From positions 33,521,891 to 33,585,890 of the forward strand of contig CM059573.1 in the NCBI GenBank assembly GCA_030386875.1: 64,000 nucleotides of DNA. The letters run 5' to 3'. The stretch is from Morinoia aosen (Eukaryota > Arthropoda > Malacostraca > Amphipoda > Talitridae). A model generated the notes under the pieces. It was not told the DNA's origin and did not search any database. It saw only the letters and a program-made list of their open reading frames with translations. The translations under genes were made by a program, and so were the position numbers. Positions 40,586 through 51,292 of the stretch are shown piece after piece. The first letter of the stretch is position 1; each line of letters opens with the position of its first letter.

Positions 40586-40898
40586 CGAGACAACCATAAA
40601 AAGAAAAATACATTGAAGAAATAAACTTAATAAAATGGAAGATATTATTACTGATATTCAAAGAGAAGTTGTTCTCAATACTGCAAAAATAAATCAATTG
40701 CAATTAGATGTTAATCAAATTCAAAATGATGTCGAATTAAATGGGGAAGTTATAACTCAATTAGAGTCAAATATCATTCATCTTCAAACATTAATCATTA
40801 ACGATTCTTATGACACCAAAGGTAGCTTTTTCTCTCGTTATTGCCCAACGAGACAACCAATAAGAAAGAAAAAACATTGAAGAATTGAACTTAATGAA
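40555..40898. repeat. Pair of direct repeats with CTCGTT/AACGAG hairpins
   Basis: An 80-bp block (AAAGGTAGCTYYTTCTCTCG and on) occurs at 40,555-40,635 and 40,818-40,898. Each copy has an inverted pair CTCGTT (n7-8) AACGAG. The first copy lies upstream of the small coiled-coil gene and the second forms its C-terminal coding end. Confidence 0.7.
40635..40880 (+). CDS. Small coiled-coil protein of the Polinton
   Basis: 81 residues from ATG preceded by AATAAAATGG. The N-terminal 55 residues are a regular heptad coiled coil (Ile/Leu/Val with Asn, Gln), the tail basic (RQPIRKKKH). It is divergent from the polymerase and upstream of the ATPase. Function unknown. Confidence 0.45.
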   Translation: MEDIITDIQREVVLNTAKINQLQLDVNQIQNDVELNGEVITQLESNIIHLQTLIINDSYDTKGSFFSRYCPTRQPIRKKKH

Positions 40899-40987
40899 GT
40901 AGCAAATTTAAAAAAAACAATCTTTACAATTGCTACAAACAGGAAATAAATGTTGAAAAATCAGTTGTAGTTTATTTGTTAAATAAA

Positions 40988-41764
40988 ATGGTGTATATGT
41001 GGAAAAACAGTATAAGAAATAATCAAAAGAATCACTTCATTTTTCCTTCTCCTGGCTTGAGATGTCTCATCGTAGGGAGATCAAACTGTGGTAAAACTTC
41101 TTTATTAATAAAGCTTCTGTTAGAAAAATTTGTCGATTTTAATCATCTTTTTCTGTACAGTAAATCAATACATCAACCAGAATATAAATTGTTAAAGAAT
41201 GCTTTTGATAAAGACTATAACCAATCTGAAATAATTGAATTATTTGAAAAGGGCAATGGTAATATTGACGATTTCCTTGAGAAATTACCTATTAAAAGAA
41301 ACTCAAAATCTAAAATTGAATATTTTCAAGATATGACAACTATTCCTGACCCAAGTGACGTAGATTCAAAAAAGAAAAATCTTTTTATTTTCGACGATAT
41401 AGCAACTGAAAGAGATCAAAGTCCAGCTGATAGCTTTTACACTAGAGGTAGACACAACAACTGCTGTTCAATCTACTTATCACAAAATTATTATTTATTA
41501 CCGAGACAAACAATTAGAACAAATGCTAACGTTCTAATTCTTTTTGGTTTAGACTCAACTGATATGAAGAACATTTACACAGATATCATATCTCAGGACA
41601 TGCCCTTTGATGAATTTAAAGAGTTTTGTTTAAACACATACAAAGAACCATATAATTTCATCTTTATTAATAAAGACAGACATCCACTTCAAGGTAGGTA
41701 CTTTCAAAACTTTGATAAATTATATATTCCTAAAAAATACTTCAGAGAATGGAATTACTCCTAA
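40988..41764 (+). CDS. Packaging ATPase (FtsK/HerA superfamily)
   Basis: 258 residues from the ATG at 40,988 (context AAATAAAATG). The frame also opens upstream at a TTG, which I reject as the start. Walker A is GRSNCGKTS at residues about 30-38; Walker B is LFIFDDI; a sensor-like SQNYYLLPRQTIRTN follows. This is the A32-like genome-packaging ATPase of Polintons and related viruses. It is intact. Confidence 0.88.
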   Translation: MVYMWKNSIRNNQKNHFIFPSPGLRCLIVGRSNCGKTSLLIKLLLEKFVDFNHLFLYSKSIHQPEYKLLKNAFDKDYNQSEIIELFEKGNGNIDDFLEKLPIKRNSKSKIEYFQDMTTIPDPSDVDSKKKNLFIFDDIATERDQSPADSFYTRGRHNNCCSIYLSQNYYLLPRQTIRTNANVLILFGLDSTDMKNIYTDIISQDMPFDEFKEFCLNTYKEPYNFIFINKDRHPLQGRYFQNFDKLYIPKKYFREWNYS

Positions 41765-42169
41765 GCATACTATATATTGTTTTTGTTTATTATACAAAAA
41801 AATTAAGTTTACAACTGAAATAGGGTAAAAAAACGCAAAACAACCCCGAAGTACCGGTCCTTCATCAGATCTCATCACGTATTCACACTTGGTGAAGATC
41901 GATGAGCTCTATTACATGGTCTCTTTAGTCCATAACACAGTGTATTGGCGTCGTAATCTGATTTTCACGTCAGCCGACGCATTTCACACCATTCATACAA
42001 ACTTCTGATTCAATGTAATATATTTGGGGTTGTCTCTCTTCAACTTAACGCATCGTTCATAATCCAACTATGGCCACTCGTTGAATTGCACAGACACGGT
42101 TCGCTTAAGAGCCACGCGTGGAAGGCAAGATATCAAGAGCAGTACGAGTACTGTTACATATCTCCGAAA
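41765..42169. other. Non-coding Polinton sequence between ATPase and terminal repeat
   Basis: No frame of note. Contains TATATATTG and short GC-rich patches. Confidence 0.5.
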
Positions 42170-42187
42170 CCGTGAAAAACCCTTCCG

Positions 42188-42268
42188 GGAATCTCAGGAA
42201 TCGAACCCTCAGCTGCAATGGTTTTCATAACGCTAACCCGACACGTTTCCACTGAGCTAAAGATTGCC
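42188..42268 (-). tRNA. tRNA-like sequence R2 (counterpart position of L2)
   Basis: On the minus strand: TTTAGCTCAGTGGAAACG with B-box GGGTTCGATTCC. It occupies the place of L2 in the left repeat but differs more, as if two tRNA-like units had diverged or been replaced independently. Confidence 0.35.
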
Positions 42269-42493
42269 AAGTTTAAATTGAGAATTTTGGACTATTTAAA
42301 CAAACTTTTTTCAATACGGAAGAAAAAATGCTTCGATTTTCACAATTCACAGTCATGTTAAAACTTTAATTACTTTCATTTAGTAAAGAATAAAAGAGAA
42401 AATAATTAAATTAGGCATCAGTCCTACTTATGATTTACCATTTACCATCGATAAGTATCTTTTATACCGTTTTGTTAACTTAGAAAACTTTCA

Positions 42494-42574
42494 CGTTAAA
42501 CGAGATTCGAACCCGTGATGTCTTTGCCTTACGATTTTGCTGCTGCGCCTTAGTGCACGCGGCTATCACGATAG
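42494..42574 (-). tRNA. tRNA-like sequence R1 (counterpart of L1)
   Basis: On the minus strand: TATCGTGATAGCCGCGTG followed by AAGGCGCAGCAGC and B-box GGGTTCGAATC. The D-arm side resembles a leucine tRNA. The core matches L1 almost base for base. Confidence 0.4.
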
Positions 42575-43087
42575 GTGAAAGTTGCGTGAAATTGTTGTGT
42601 ATACATTTTAAATGTGTCTTCATTAAATAAATTATATCGTTTTAACATCTCTGTTCAAGATTCTATTTGTAATTTTAAATTCAATTTTGTTTGTTTTCAA
42701 TAGTTTCTTATGTAATAGTTCAGACGTAATCATATATGATTGAAATTTGACAAGTCTACCACGAAATCTCAGTTCATTTTCTCTGTTTGCTTTAGAAAAA
42801 ATAGTTGAACGGGAAACTAAAATTAATTTCGAACATTTTTTTGCAAATAAGGAAAATGATAAAACGGAAGTAGTTTTTATTGATGAAACCCTTGTGGTTA
42901 GATTAAGAAAATTTAAATTTATATCTAAAAGTGACTTAGTCGTTTGTGTAACTCATTTTGGCTTATGAAACTCAAAAATTCGTCAAAGAATGAATCTTTT
43001 TTTTGAAATTGTTTTTTAAATAATTTCCATTTTAAGCTAATTGGGGTGAATTGTGCCCTGATTGGTAGTTCCATTACTACTCACGCC

Positions 43088-43508
43088 GCACTATGGCTGT
43101 GTCCCGGCAGAGTAGAGGCTTTTGAAAGTGCGTGGCTTATCCCTATTGGATGAATCTCACGCGTCACATATGACGTGTTCCCTGCTTCGCAAAACTTGGT
43201 ATTGCTACGCGCATTTCCCTCAAAATAAACCCAGCAACTCTTGATTTCCTAACTCGTGGTAATTAAATTTTTAACCTCTCATTTTCTGTGCTATGTATTC
43301 ACGTTGCCCTCGTCTTATTATGTATGCAATTTAGTGCACTAGCTTTCCAATCCAGCCGCTACCCCCTACGTACTCCTCCCATCTGCTGATGTACACCCCT
43401 CATACCCCTCACGATCCGCGCACTGCTGCCTGTAGAGCCGGTTGCTTGCCTCTGTAGCGTCGGTTTTCCTATATATATGCCTAATATAATCTATATCACG
43501 ACAACGTC
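43088..43508. other. Right flank of the outer insertion, non-coding
   Basis: Continues the element interrupted by the Polinton. No gene recognised. Its last bases TATCACGACAACGTC (43,494-43,508) are the near-exact inverse of 24,927-24,941. Confidence 0.45.
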
Positions 43509-43517
43509 ATCACGAAT

Positions 43518-44487
43518 GAAGCGATGCGTATCAGTACTGGAGCGTACACGACTACTCCAGTGCAGAATCTGAACATCCTCACAAATGAACCAAAACTAGA
43601 ACTCAGAAGGAAAGAACTACTCCTGCGATACTACTTCAAGCTCAAGTGTCACTTTCTTAACCCTGCCTATCGTTGTGTTCACAACACGAACCTGGAATTA
43701 TTCTTCAGCAGCCGTGAGCGACTCTCGAAATCAGTTGTGAAACTCCGTGGAGTTTTAAATGATTACAATATTCCAACTCAACCAGTCCAGCCCTATTTCA
43801 CTCCTACAACATATACATGGATCTTGAAACGACCGAACATTGAAGAAAATATCACAAATCCAAGGAAAGAAGAGATATATCCAGCATTCATGAGGCACCT
43901 GCATAAAGAAACTGTAAGCAACTACAATGATCATATGCTGATATTCACTGATGGTTCAAAGTCACCGACGGGGGTTGGTGCAGCAGCAGTGATGGGTGAG
44001 ATCATAAGAAGGATCTCACTACCGAAGGTTGCAAGTGTTATGACTGCTGAGCTTCATGCGATCAAACTGGCCATCAGCATAATAAAAGAAACACAATTAG
44101 ATCATTTTGTAATATTTAGCGATTCACTGAGCAGCATACAAGCTATCAACAACGATTCTGGAAACAATCAACTCCTTGATAGAATTATGTTGGATATGCA
44201 TCAACTGATTCAAGAAGGGAAAAGTATCACTGTCAGCTGGGTGCCAGCCCACGTAAGCATTGGTGGGAATGAGCGTGCTGACCAAGCAGCTAGGGAAACA
44301 GCAATAAGACCGGCTGAATTTGCCCTTATTCCTTACAGAGACTGGTTTCCATTGATAAGAAGGAGGACGTATGATATCTGGAATGATGAGTGGCAGCAGG
44401 AACAAAGTGATCTCAGAGAGATGAAGAGCTCCCCCGGGAGGTGGAAGTTACGCAAGCACTAGTTTAACCGTCAAGAAGAGGTAGTAA
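43518..44487 (+). pseudogene. LINE ORF2, connection and RNase H part
   Basis: Resumes the LINE frame (EAMRISTGAY) right where the RT piece stops. The RNase H domain carries IFTDGSK, TAELHAIKLA, FSDSLSS and ERADQAA, giving the four acidic residues. It ends in KSSPGRW and is then cut by the second insertion. The final 8 bp GGTAGTAA (44,480-44,487) are repeated at 51,477-51,484. Confidence 0.88.
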
Positions 44488-45134
44488 CACAGAACATTTA
44501 CATAAGAAGAACTGCAAAACTACGGTGGACCCCAAGCCCGCTCTAGACAAACATACGCACGCACGCTAACCAATCAGCAGCCAGCAGTCACGACTGGCCG
44601 CTGACGTCATCACGGCCAAAGCTTCCAATTGGCTGCGTATCCGGGCTCTACTGTGACACTCGTTTGGATTGTAAATAAACGTTTCTGGGCGTAGTAAGGA
44701 TAGTGAAAGCCGAAATCGTAAATTGCGGGTACATTGACAACACTTTTTATTATTTCATTCTCTATACATACACGTGAATGCGCATTCATGTACATATTTG
44801 CAATTCATATATAAAGGCTAAGGCGCATTTAGCTTAGAATAAGGTGCTGAATGTGATAAAACGTTGGTGCCGTATATTAAAATTTTCGGAAAGGGTTGAT
44901 TGTCTTTTTAAACCATTCAATATCAGATTCTCATACTAGTCGAAACACTACAATAATGAAGAAATTAAGTTAGTTTGAGCGATAAAAACCTGCTAATAAT
45001 ATGTAGCGATGTTATTTATATTTATTATACGTAAAGATTACCCAAATAGTTACATACGAGAAATGGGAAGAAGTTTACGTTAAAGTTATGTTTTTTATGT
45101 TACGTTCATTGATGAATGATTCGTGCGTACGTTG

Positions 45135-45520
45135 CTTGATTGGTTATAGATTAGTTTTAGCCTCCTTTTACCACATACCACAACAAAGACGTTCAAAGTA
45201 AGGAAGGATGAAGGCACCATATCGTATGGAGTTGCGGGAACACTGAATCTATGTACAAGGTGAGTTCCGGCACAGGATCCCGTGCGCATGGAAAGTCAGT
45301 TAAGAAGGAAGGTTATGAAACATGATAAAAGTTGATGAAGAAAGTTAGAGGTATTGAAAAACAGGACAGTAGTAGATTGAAATAAATGGTCCTACACAAA
45401 ACTACGAACATTTTATTTCAACAGAAAGAAAGCTCACCTAACTATCAGCACAGTACCTCATATTTTTCCCTTGGGAGCGTTAATTCCCATAGATATAATA
45501 GTTGTATCCACCTGAGGGGC
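45135..45520 (-). repeat. SINE-like element inside the P transposon
   Basis: A well-preserved member of the family described at 16,242-16,604 (head CCCCTCAGGTGG, GTTAGGTGAGC, tail AAACTAATCTATAACC). It lies where transposase coding sequence would be expected. Confidence 0.65.
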
Positions 45521-46394
45521 GCAAGCGTTGTTTCGTAACAAAAATGGAGAATATTGAAGAAGGAGAGTCCACAAGACCGCCACGCACACACTTTGGATTA
45601 GGGTTTACAAGTATCCAGTTTTTGGACGGGGCTCAATACACAGTATTAACTAGTATCAGAAGTGAACTACAGTACTGAGATGGCTAGGTGAGCTAATAAG
45701 TGAAGCCTAAGCAGAGCCGTCGGCATGGCTTTTCATTACATTTTCCAGTTACAACATATCAGTAGTGAGCGTATTCGCTAAATAATAGCGGGGTAATAAT
45801 GCCTTAGTATACAAAGCAATGAACTACGCATGAAGATTTAGTGAAATTAAAACTCTCAGTATGTGCACAAGCGTGTGCTAAGAAACAAAAATATAGATAT
45901 GGGACATTAAATCCAATCTCTGTGTCTGTTGAAAGCTTGCACTGTCACGGTTGACATTGCAGTGCAAGAAAAGCAATCATTTGGATAAATTACGAGCTAG
46001 TACCAGTAAATGAGCTTCCTACCATGACGCACTGCAGAAATATTGTAGCGATATAAGCTTATGAACCAAATTATTATATTAACAATAAAATATACTTAGG
46101 CAAATCAAAAAATATACCTAACTTGCTACCAGATGGTAATATTACTCATGGACAATTTTCTTGAGTTTTTCAGTACAACTTTTGGAAGACATAAGTCTGT
46201 TCACGTGTCTTGTGCATTGAAGCGTTCTACACACGGCAAAAAATTGTTGCAACTTGTCGGTGACATGGACTCAGCAGAAATTACAGTGATGCTGACACAA
46301 ATCTAAGAACTTACAGACTAGTTAACGAAATCCTGATACGTGCCGATAATTGTGAAAGCAATACAAAAATACTCTCTCGTACAAAATAATCAGG
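45521..46394. other. No gene recognised within the P transposon
   Basis: AT-rich. Short fragments could be decayed transposase but none could be aligned with confidence. The interval 44,530-45,130 is also non-coding, apart from GC-rich subterminal sequence. Confidence 0.4.
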
Positions 46395-46690
46395 TCAATA
46401 AATAGTCTCAAATCCAGTTATGGCATCGTTCTCTCGGTTGTACGATAGCCCTTTCCGGAGCGACATCTCATCCACTAGAAGGAAACAAAGTTTATCTTTA
46501 GCACTGACGGGTTTTACCTTCATTTTCAACATGGACACACTTTTAGCACTTGTACCAGGACGTACTTCGAATTGTTTCATCAATGCACGCACAGTCTAAA
46601 GTGAGGGTAATGATATCAAGTTCCTCATCAGTTGATAGTGGGTCTCTGATGAGCTTACAAGAATGTTCACAGCGAGCCACTTGTGATACA
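46395..46690 (-). pseudogene. P-type transposase, start of the catalytic domain
   Basis: The segment LISLPSL followed by an in-frame TAG (about 46,600) and then TVRALMKQFEVRPG, LCFLLVDEMSLRKGLSYN and DAITGFETIY. The L-V-D-E-M motif with a following Y-x-x-x-x-D-x-I-x-G-F corresponds to the first catalytic Asp region of P/THAP9-type transposases. No later catalytic segment is found between here and 44,488. Confidence 0.65.
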
Positions 46691-46762
46691 TGGTGTATGA
46701 TCTATTGCCCCTTAATTTGGGCTTGACAAATGCACTGAGATAAGACCAAGTCTGCCACTTAC

Positions 46763-46972
46763 ACTTCTCAGGAAATTATCTGTGTTCAACCGCTTGTACA
46801 GTACCTTTGATTTTCTCCTGAGCCTTTTCCCAAGTTTTCTCTCGGGAGCTGGTCTGCTGTTTTCAAGGGCAATTGTCGTTCCAGAAGGAGAAGCGAACAA
46901 CCGTCGCTTACAAGGTACCACTGGAGGACCTGTGTCTTCCAACAAAGAACTGCTGCTTTTGCCACACGAATT
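46763..46972 (-). CDS. P-type transposase exon 4 (basic, zipper-like)
   Basis: 210 nt, phase 0 to 0, between TTATTTCAG and GTAAGT. It encodes a Ser-rich start, PCKRRLFASPSG, and a basic helical end KRLRRKSKVLYKRLNTD, which corresponds in position to the coiled-coil region after THAP in P transposases. Confidence 0.6.
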
Positions 46973-47752
46973 CTGAAATAAATTGACGAAAATTAGATTG
47001 TATGTTATATTTACTTCCCCAACTTGAAGAAAGTATTAATTGTACACATAAATCAAACTTTAAAGTGATTGAAAGTTTAAGTTTTGAACACAACACATCT
47101 AATTTAAAAATATGCCACATTTAATCTACATGGAGTGGAATCACAGCTCTGGTCAATATTCTCTTCCAAGGTTTCTGGTATTAAAATATGAATGAGTTCA
47201 AACATACCGAACGGTATAAAGTGAGTACCATTGAGACAGGATAGCCCTGTTCAGTACCCAAGAAAGTCAGCGAGTACCGCGAGCCCACCCTTCTAATGAA
47301 TCAAGCATTATAATTGGATGCATTCTGCAAAGAAGCATTACCTAAATGTTTGGCTTAATTCAATTCCAAGAACACAAGAAATAAAGTATAGTTCAGAAAT
47401 ATGCTACGAGAATCACATTTTAATTATATTTTTTACCCAAAGATAATTATATAATTTCATGATAGATGTATTAAATCGAGAAGTGGAATGATCAGAGAGG
47501 TAAATGAGTGACAGTGAATATGGTATTGACACTGATGGAAATGGCAGCAGGTAGTTCTCAAAGAATTCTACAAATGCTGCTGTGTTTTAGAATAATGCGT
47601 ATGTGATAACTTTTCAGCAATCTTTCCAGCTTTTGCTGCTAGCACTCATCCAACGCTGTCCAATTCTGGCTTGTAACTTGAAAAATCTATCTAGCTACAA
47701 TTCAAAGACACTTCAATGAAGTATGAACTCTGATTATTTCAACACGACTAAC

Positions 47753-48186
47753 CTGCGTCGTTTCCCTCCACGAAGATGAGCAGCATTGTTTGCTGGAAGC
47801 ACTGGTGGCAGGCCTTGAGGTGCCAGAAGTGGCAAGCCTTGAGGTGCCAGGAGTGGCAGGCTTTGAGGTGCCAGGAGTGGCAGGCCTTGAAGTGCCAGGA
47901 GTGGCAGGCCTTGAGGTGCCAAGAGTGGCAGGCCTCGAGGGGCCAAAAGTGGCAGGTCTCGAGGCGTCAGGAGTGGCAGGCCTTGTTGTGCCAGGAGTGG
48001 CAGCCCATGAAGCACCAGGAGTGGCAGCTCTCGAGGTGCCAGGAGTGGCAGGCCTTGAAGTGCCAGGAGTGGCAACCCATGAAGCACCAGGAGTAGCAGC
48101 TCTCGAGGTGCCAGGAGTGGCAGGTCTCGAGGTGCCAGGAGTGGCAGGTCTCGTAGCACCAAGGGCAGGAGGTACAGTACCAGCAG
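47753..48186 (-). CDS. P-type transposase exon 3: mucin-like ATPGTSRP repeats
   Basis: 434 nt between a TCTCCATCAG acceptor and a GTTAGT donor, phase 1 to 0. In the frame set by exons 1, 2 and 4 it encodes about 15 copies of an 8-residue unit A-T-P-G-T-S-R-P and variants, from a 24-bp minisatellite. Other frames on both strands are also open because the unit is a multiple of three; they should not be annotated. Confidence 0.6.
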
Positions 48187-48339
48187 CTGATGGAGAAATA
48201 AGGGAATAAATTAGGAACAGTGATATGGCATCTCAAATGAAATTGAAGCACACTACAAAATGAGTGGTATTTTCAACAAATTTAATCCTTCCAGAAGCTC
48301 TACTGCATGTCATTCGATTCTTACTCATTAGTAGAGAAG

Positions 48340-48530
48340 GCGGTTTAAGGCTCCACCCCATAACATAATTTCACAGTGGAAGTGGAAGGAAGCATATAGT
48401 ATGCAAGGAAAACATTTAGGTACAAACAAAAAAGAAAGCCGACCTCACCATCAGCTCAGGCCCTGACATTCTCTCTCATGGAATACTACTTCCAATGGAT
48501 ACAAAAGTTTTATCCCACTTATTGGGAAAT
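48340..48530 (-). repeat. Partial SINE-like copy in an intron of the P transposon
   Basis: The minus strand shows the head region (AAACTTTTGTATCCATTGG, GGCCTGAGCTGATGGTGAGG). The rest is missing. Confidence 0.5.
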
Positions 48531-49249
48531 CATCATATGTAAGTGATCCTTCATAATGTAAAATAGGCAAGGCCTATTGGTAAATTAAAGTTCTGCTGCA
48601 CTGTAAGGGTACATAAGGAATTAAACACTGGGGTACTGAGGAGGCTCATCAAAAACTAAAAGAGCTCATCTTTAAATGAATACAAAACCTATTTTTACCA
48701 ACCAAGACTAACCTGTCAACACAAACACTGCACTAGGTATTTCTCATTCATGAAGCTCCTACATTTTTGAACATTTCAATTTTCTTTCTTAATTCAACAC
48801 TAAATGTACATGGAAAAAGATTGCTAGTGACATTTTGACCCCTGTATTATGTATGAAATAATTTCCAATTCAATACTGAAGTTTGTTTCCCTACAAAAAA
48901 CTTTCTTTGCTATGTTTCATTTAGTGTAATAATGAATTGTGTAGCATCTGTTTCCTGGATAAATGCTACACACTGTAAAACATGTGTGAATACCATTCTC
49001 AAAAGTATTTGGAAATGTACCACCCTTTCTTTGTGTACACTAAGGCTTCATAAGTGACAGCCATGCACTCTCTAAATAAGTGTAAATTAAGCTTATTGGC
49101 TTCAATTTTTACATGGGATGAATATTTCTTCAAGTGGCCTTGACTTTTTCAAGAATTTCAATACATTAAACTCAATGTTAACATTCTTTTCTTTCATTTC
49201 AATATTCCTCAATTGGATTGGGGAATCATCATTTAAAATGTAAACTTAC

Positions 49250-49366
49250 TTTTGTTAGGAGTGGCAGGCATTGCAGCCCCAGGCATTGTAGCAAGAAGTA
49301 GGGCAGGCATTGCACCAGGAGTGCCAAGGCTTGTAGCACCAAGAGCAGGAGGTTCAGTGCCAGCAG
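49250..49366 (-). CDS. P-type transposase exon 2 (Pro/Ala/Thr-rich)
   Basis: 117 nt between a TTTTTCCATCAG acceptor and a GTAAGT donor, phase 1 to 1. The frame that matches exon 1 reads AGTEPPALGATSLGTPGAMP. Its first 40 nt and the adjoining intron duplicate those of exon 3, so it is an exon duplication. Confidence 0.55.
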
Positions 49367-49369
49367 CTG

Positions 49370-50985
49370 ATGGAAAAATAAGGGAATAAATTATTAGGAA
49401 CAGTGATATGGCATCTTGCATGAAATTGAAGCACACTACACAATGAAAGACATTTCCAACAACTTTAATTTTTTCTGAACCTCTCGGTCATGGCATCGCC
49501 TATTAATACTTCGGGAGATAATAAGTCATTTTAAGGCTCCACCACCATAACATAGTTTCACAGAGAAAATAAAAGGGAATGAGTAATATACTCATAGAGC
49601 TAAGTACCATTGAATATTAATCCCCACAAACCAAAGTCATTAAGGGGTATGTTGGCTTCTGGAGTACCCATACCATTTTCAAAACACAGCCTTTGAGATG
49701 CAATAAATAGGTTCTTTTCACCCTTTCAGTGTAAAATTAATCACATGAATTTAGACCTTTTATTCAAGTAAATCAACCCACTACCCAGCTTCTAGCCCCT
49801 TTATCTTCTAAACTGTTATACTGATCCTTATGAAATTTCAATTTATTATTATTATGTAAATTCCCCAATCTCAATGTGAATGCTTTTGATCTCAATAAGT
49901 TTAATTCCTTTTAACTATATTTTTATTCATTCAATTTTAGTAAAATTTCTATTTGAAATTGAAGTACATAATAATTGAGATTCCATGTAGCCTACTCTGA
50001 ACATTTTTTTTTAAGAAAGATCCATTGATCATGTTTCTGGACCTTGAATTAACCAAGAGGAACCATATGTAAACTATGTAAACTTTGTATGGTCATCTTT
50101 GGTGGCCAACTCTACAAGGCCACCTTTATGAATAACACTGTCTGATCACTGTTCATAGTATTAAAGGTCATCTTTGAACATGACTAGATATATGATCAAA
50201 AGCTGACTTATTCAAACCTAATCATTTATTTTAAAGCTGTGTAAAGTCAGAATAAGTATGCTACTATTTTCCTACTAAAGTAAAGAAGCCTGCATGATGT
50301 TTCTTTTCATTATAATAAAGGCAATGAGCCGTGAGAAAATAACTGTAAAGTTTAAAAAACAAACAAAATTATTTGACATGGATCATTCATGCTCATTGAG
50401 TGCAATCATGATATCACAATGATTACTTCACACAATAGCCATATGTAAATTATTTTACAGTATCTTATAAGTTGCAAGCAAAATGAAAGAACTTGGATAA
50501 AAAACACAGGACGATTCAAAGTGTTTAACCATCACTTGTTCAAAAAAACTACTAATGAGAGATTTTGATTGTGTTAAATTTTAATACAATACAAGCAGTT
50601 GCTGCCTTACTGGCAATACAAAATTATAGCCAATTTCAGACAATTTAAATCAGCATTTATTCATCTATTGAAACATTACTTTTAGAATAGCTTTTGCAAC
50701 TAAATCTTGCATGAAAAGCATAGCATTCATTTTTCTTAATGTAAATTAAATTTTGGGGTTATCTACTGCATTATTTATTTATTTCAGCTAAAGCTACCAA
50801 CAATATTTCTTATTATATTTTTGATAAAAATTTGAAGCCCATAAAATTTCTACTCTTGATTAATACACTGTTAATGTACGTCAATCCAACAGCCATTCAT
50901 TAGTCAAAATCGAGGGTATGAGGAAAATCATAATTAGTGAAACTTTGATGAACTGGATTAACTTGGAATAAACGAAACAACTAAA
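49370..50985. other. Long intron of the P-type transposase gene
   Basis: About 1.6 kb of AT-rich sequence between THAP exon 1 and exon 2 with no ORF of note. The next intron (48,190-49,249) is similar. Confidence 0.45.
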
Positions 50986-50998
50986 CGTTTTAAATTAC

Positions 50999-51292
50999 CT
51001 TGGTCTTGCACAGCTCTTCTTGGAACTGCTGAAGATTAAAATAACTTTCTCGCATTTCTGAATGGAGACAAAATGAAGTTATAGTCTGAACGAGAGAAGT
51101 GCTGGCACACATATAAGCCCTCTCCGGCCTTTTGGATCTCTTATCCATCTTCAACGTTACAGTACCACATGCTGCCATCCACTCGTCGTAATTTCCTTCA
51201 GGAAATAGGAAAAACGACAAATCAGGACATTGACGGTTATCATTTCCACAATTTTCCATCAAGCACTTTTTAAAGCGTACGTACGAGACCAT
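50999..51292 (-). pseudogene. P-type transposase exon 1: THAP domain (frameshifted)
   Basis: Starts MVSYVRFKKCLMENCGN with the first Cys pair of the C2CH zinc module, then FFLFP and the conserved Trp (EWMAACG). Near 51,112 a small frameshift in TATATGTGTG moves the reading. The continuing frame has the expected C-x2-H-F (VCQHFSRSDY) and an AVP box, plus one stop near 51,035. The donor is G|GTAATT, in phase 1. THAP domains bind the transposon ends. Confidence 0.75.

Larger units (their letters stand above)
27878..43081 (-). mobile_element. Polinton/Maverick element (adintovirus-like), 15.2 kb
   Basis: The ends are exact: AGTAGTAATGGAACTACC at both termini in inverted orientation, and a perfect 6-bp target duplication CACGCC at 27,872-27,877 and 43,082-43,087. 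AG-termini and 6-bp duplications are the known hallmarks of Polintons. It encodes a protein-primed DNA polymerase B, retroviral-type integrase, packaging ATPase, adenovirus-type protease and capsid proteins, which is the complete core set. Several genes carry one or more stops or frameshifts, while integrase, ATPase and protease remain open. It is an old viral-type element, lightly decayed. Confidence 0.95.
42170..43081. repeat. Right terminal inverted repeat of the Polinton
   Basis: Counterpart of 27,878-28,745. It holds the matching tRNA-like pair on the minus strand. A 73-codon plus-strand frame at 42,747-42,968 has no ATG and is broken in the other repeat, so I do not call it a gene. Confidence 0.88.

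Noticed and set aside
42747..42968. 73-codon frame in the right Polinton terminus
   Set aside because: Starts at TTG after a stop, has no internal ATG, and is broken by a stop in the matching left terminus.
46593..46610. Splice acceptor CCCTCACTTTAG before the catalytic exon of the P transposase
   Set aside because: The frame upstream (LISLPSL) continues the expected protein through this point, so the TAG is better read as a nonsense mutation within an exon.
47734..48251. Long frames on both strands with leucine-rich or Gly/Val-rich repeats
   Set aside because: They are shadow frames of the 24-bp array. Exon phase from the flanking transposase exons selects a different frame.
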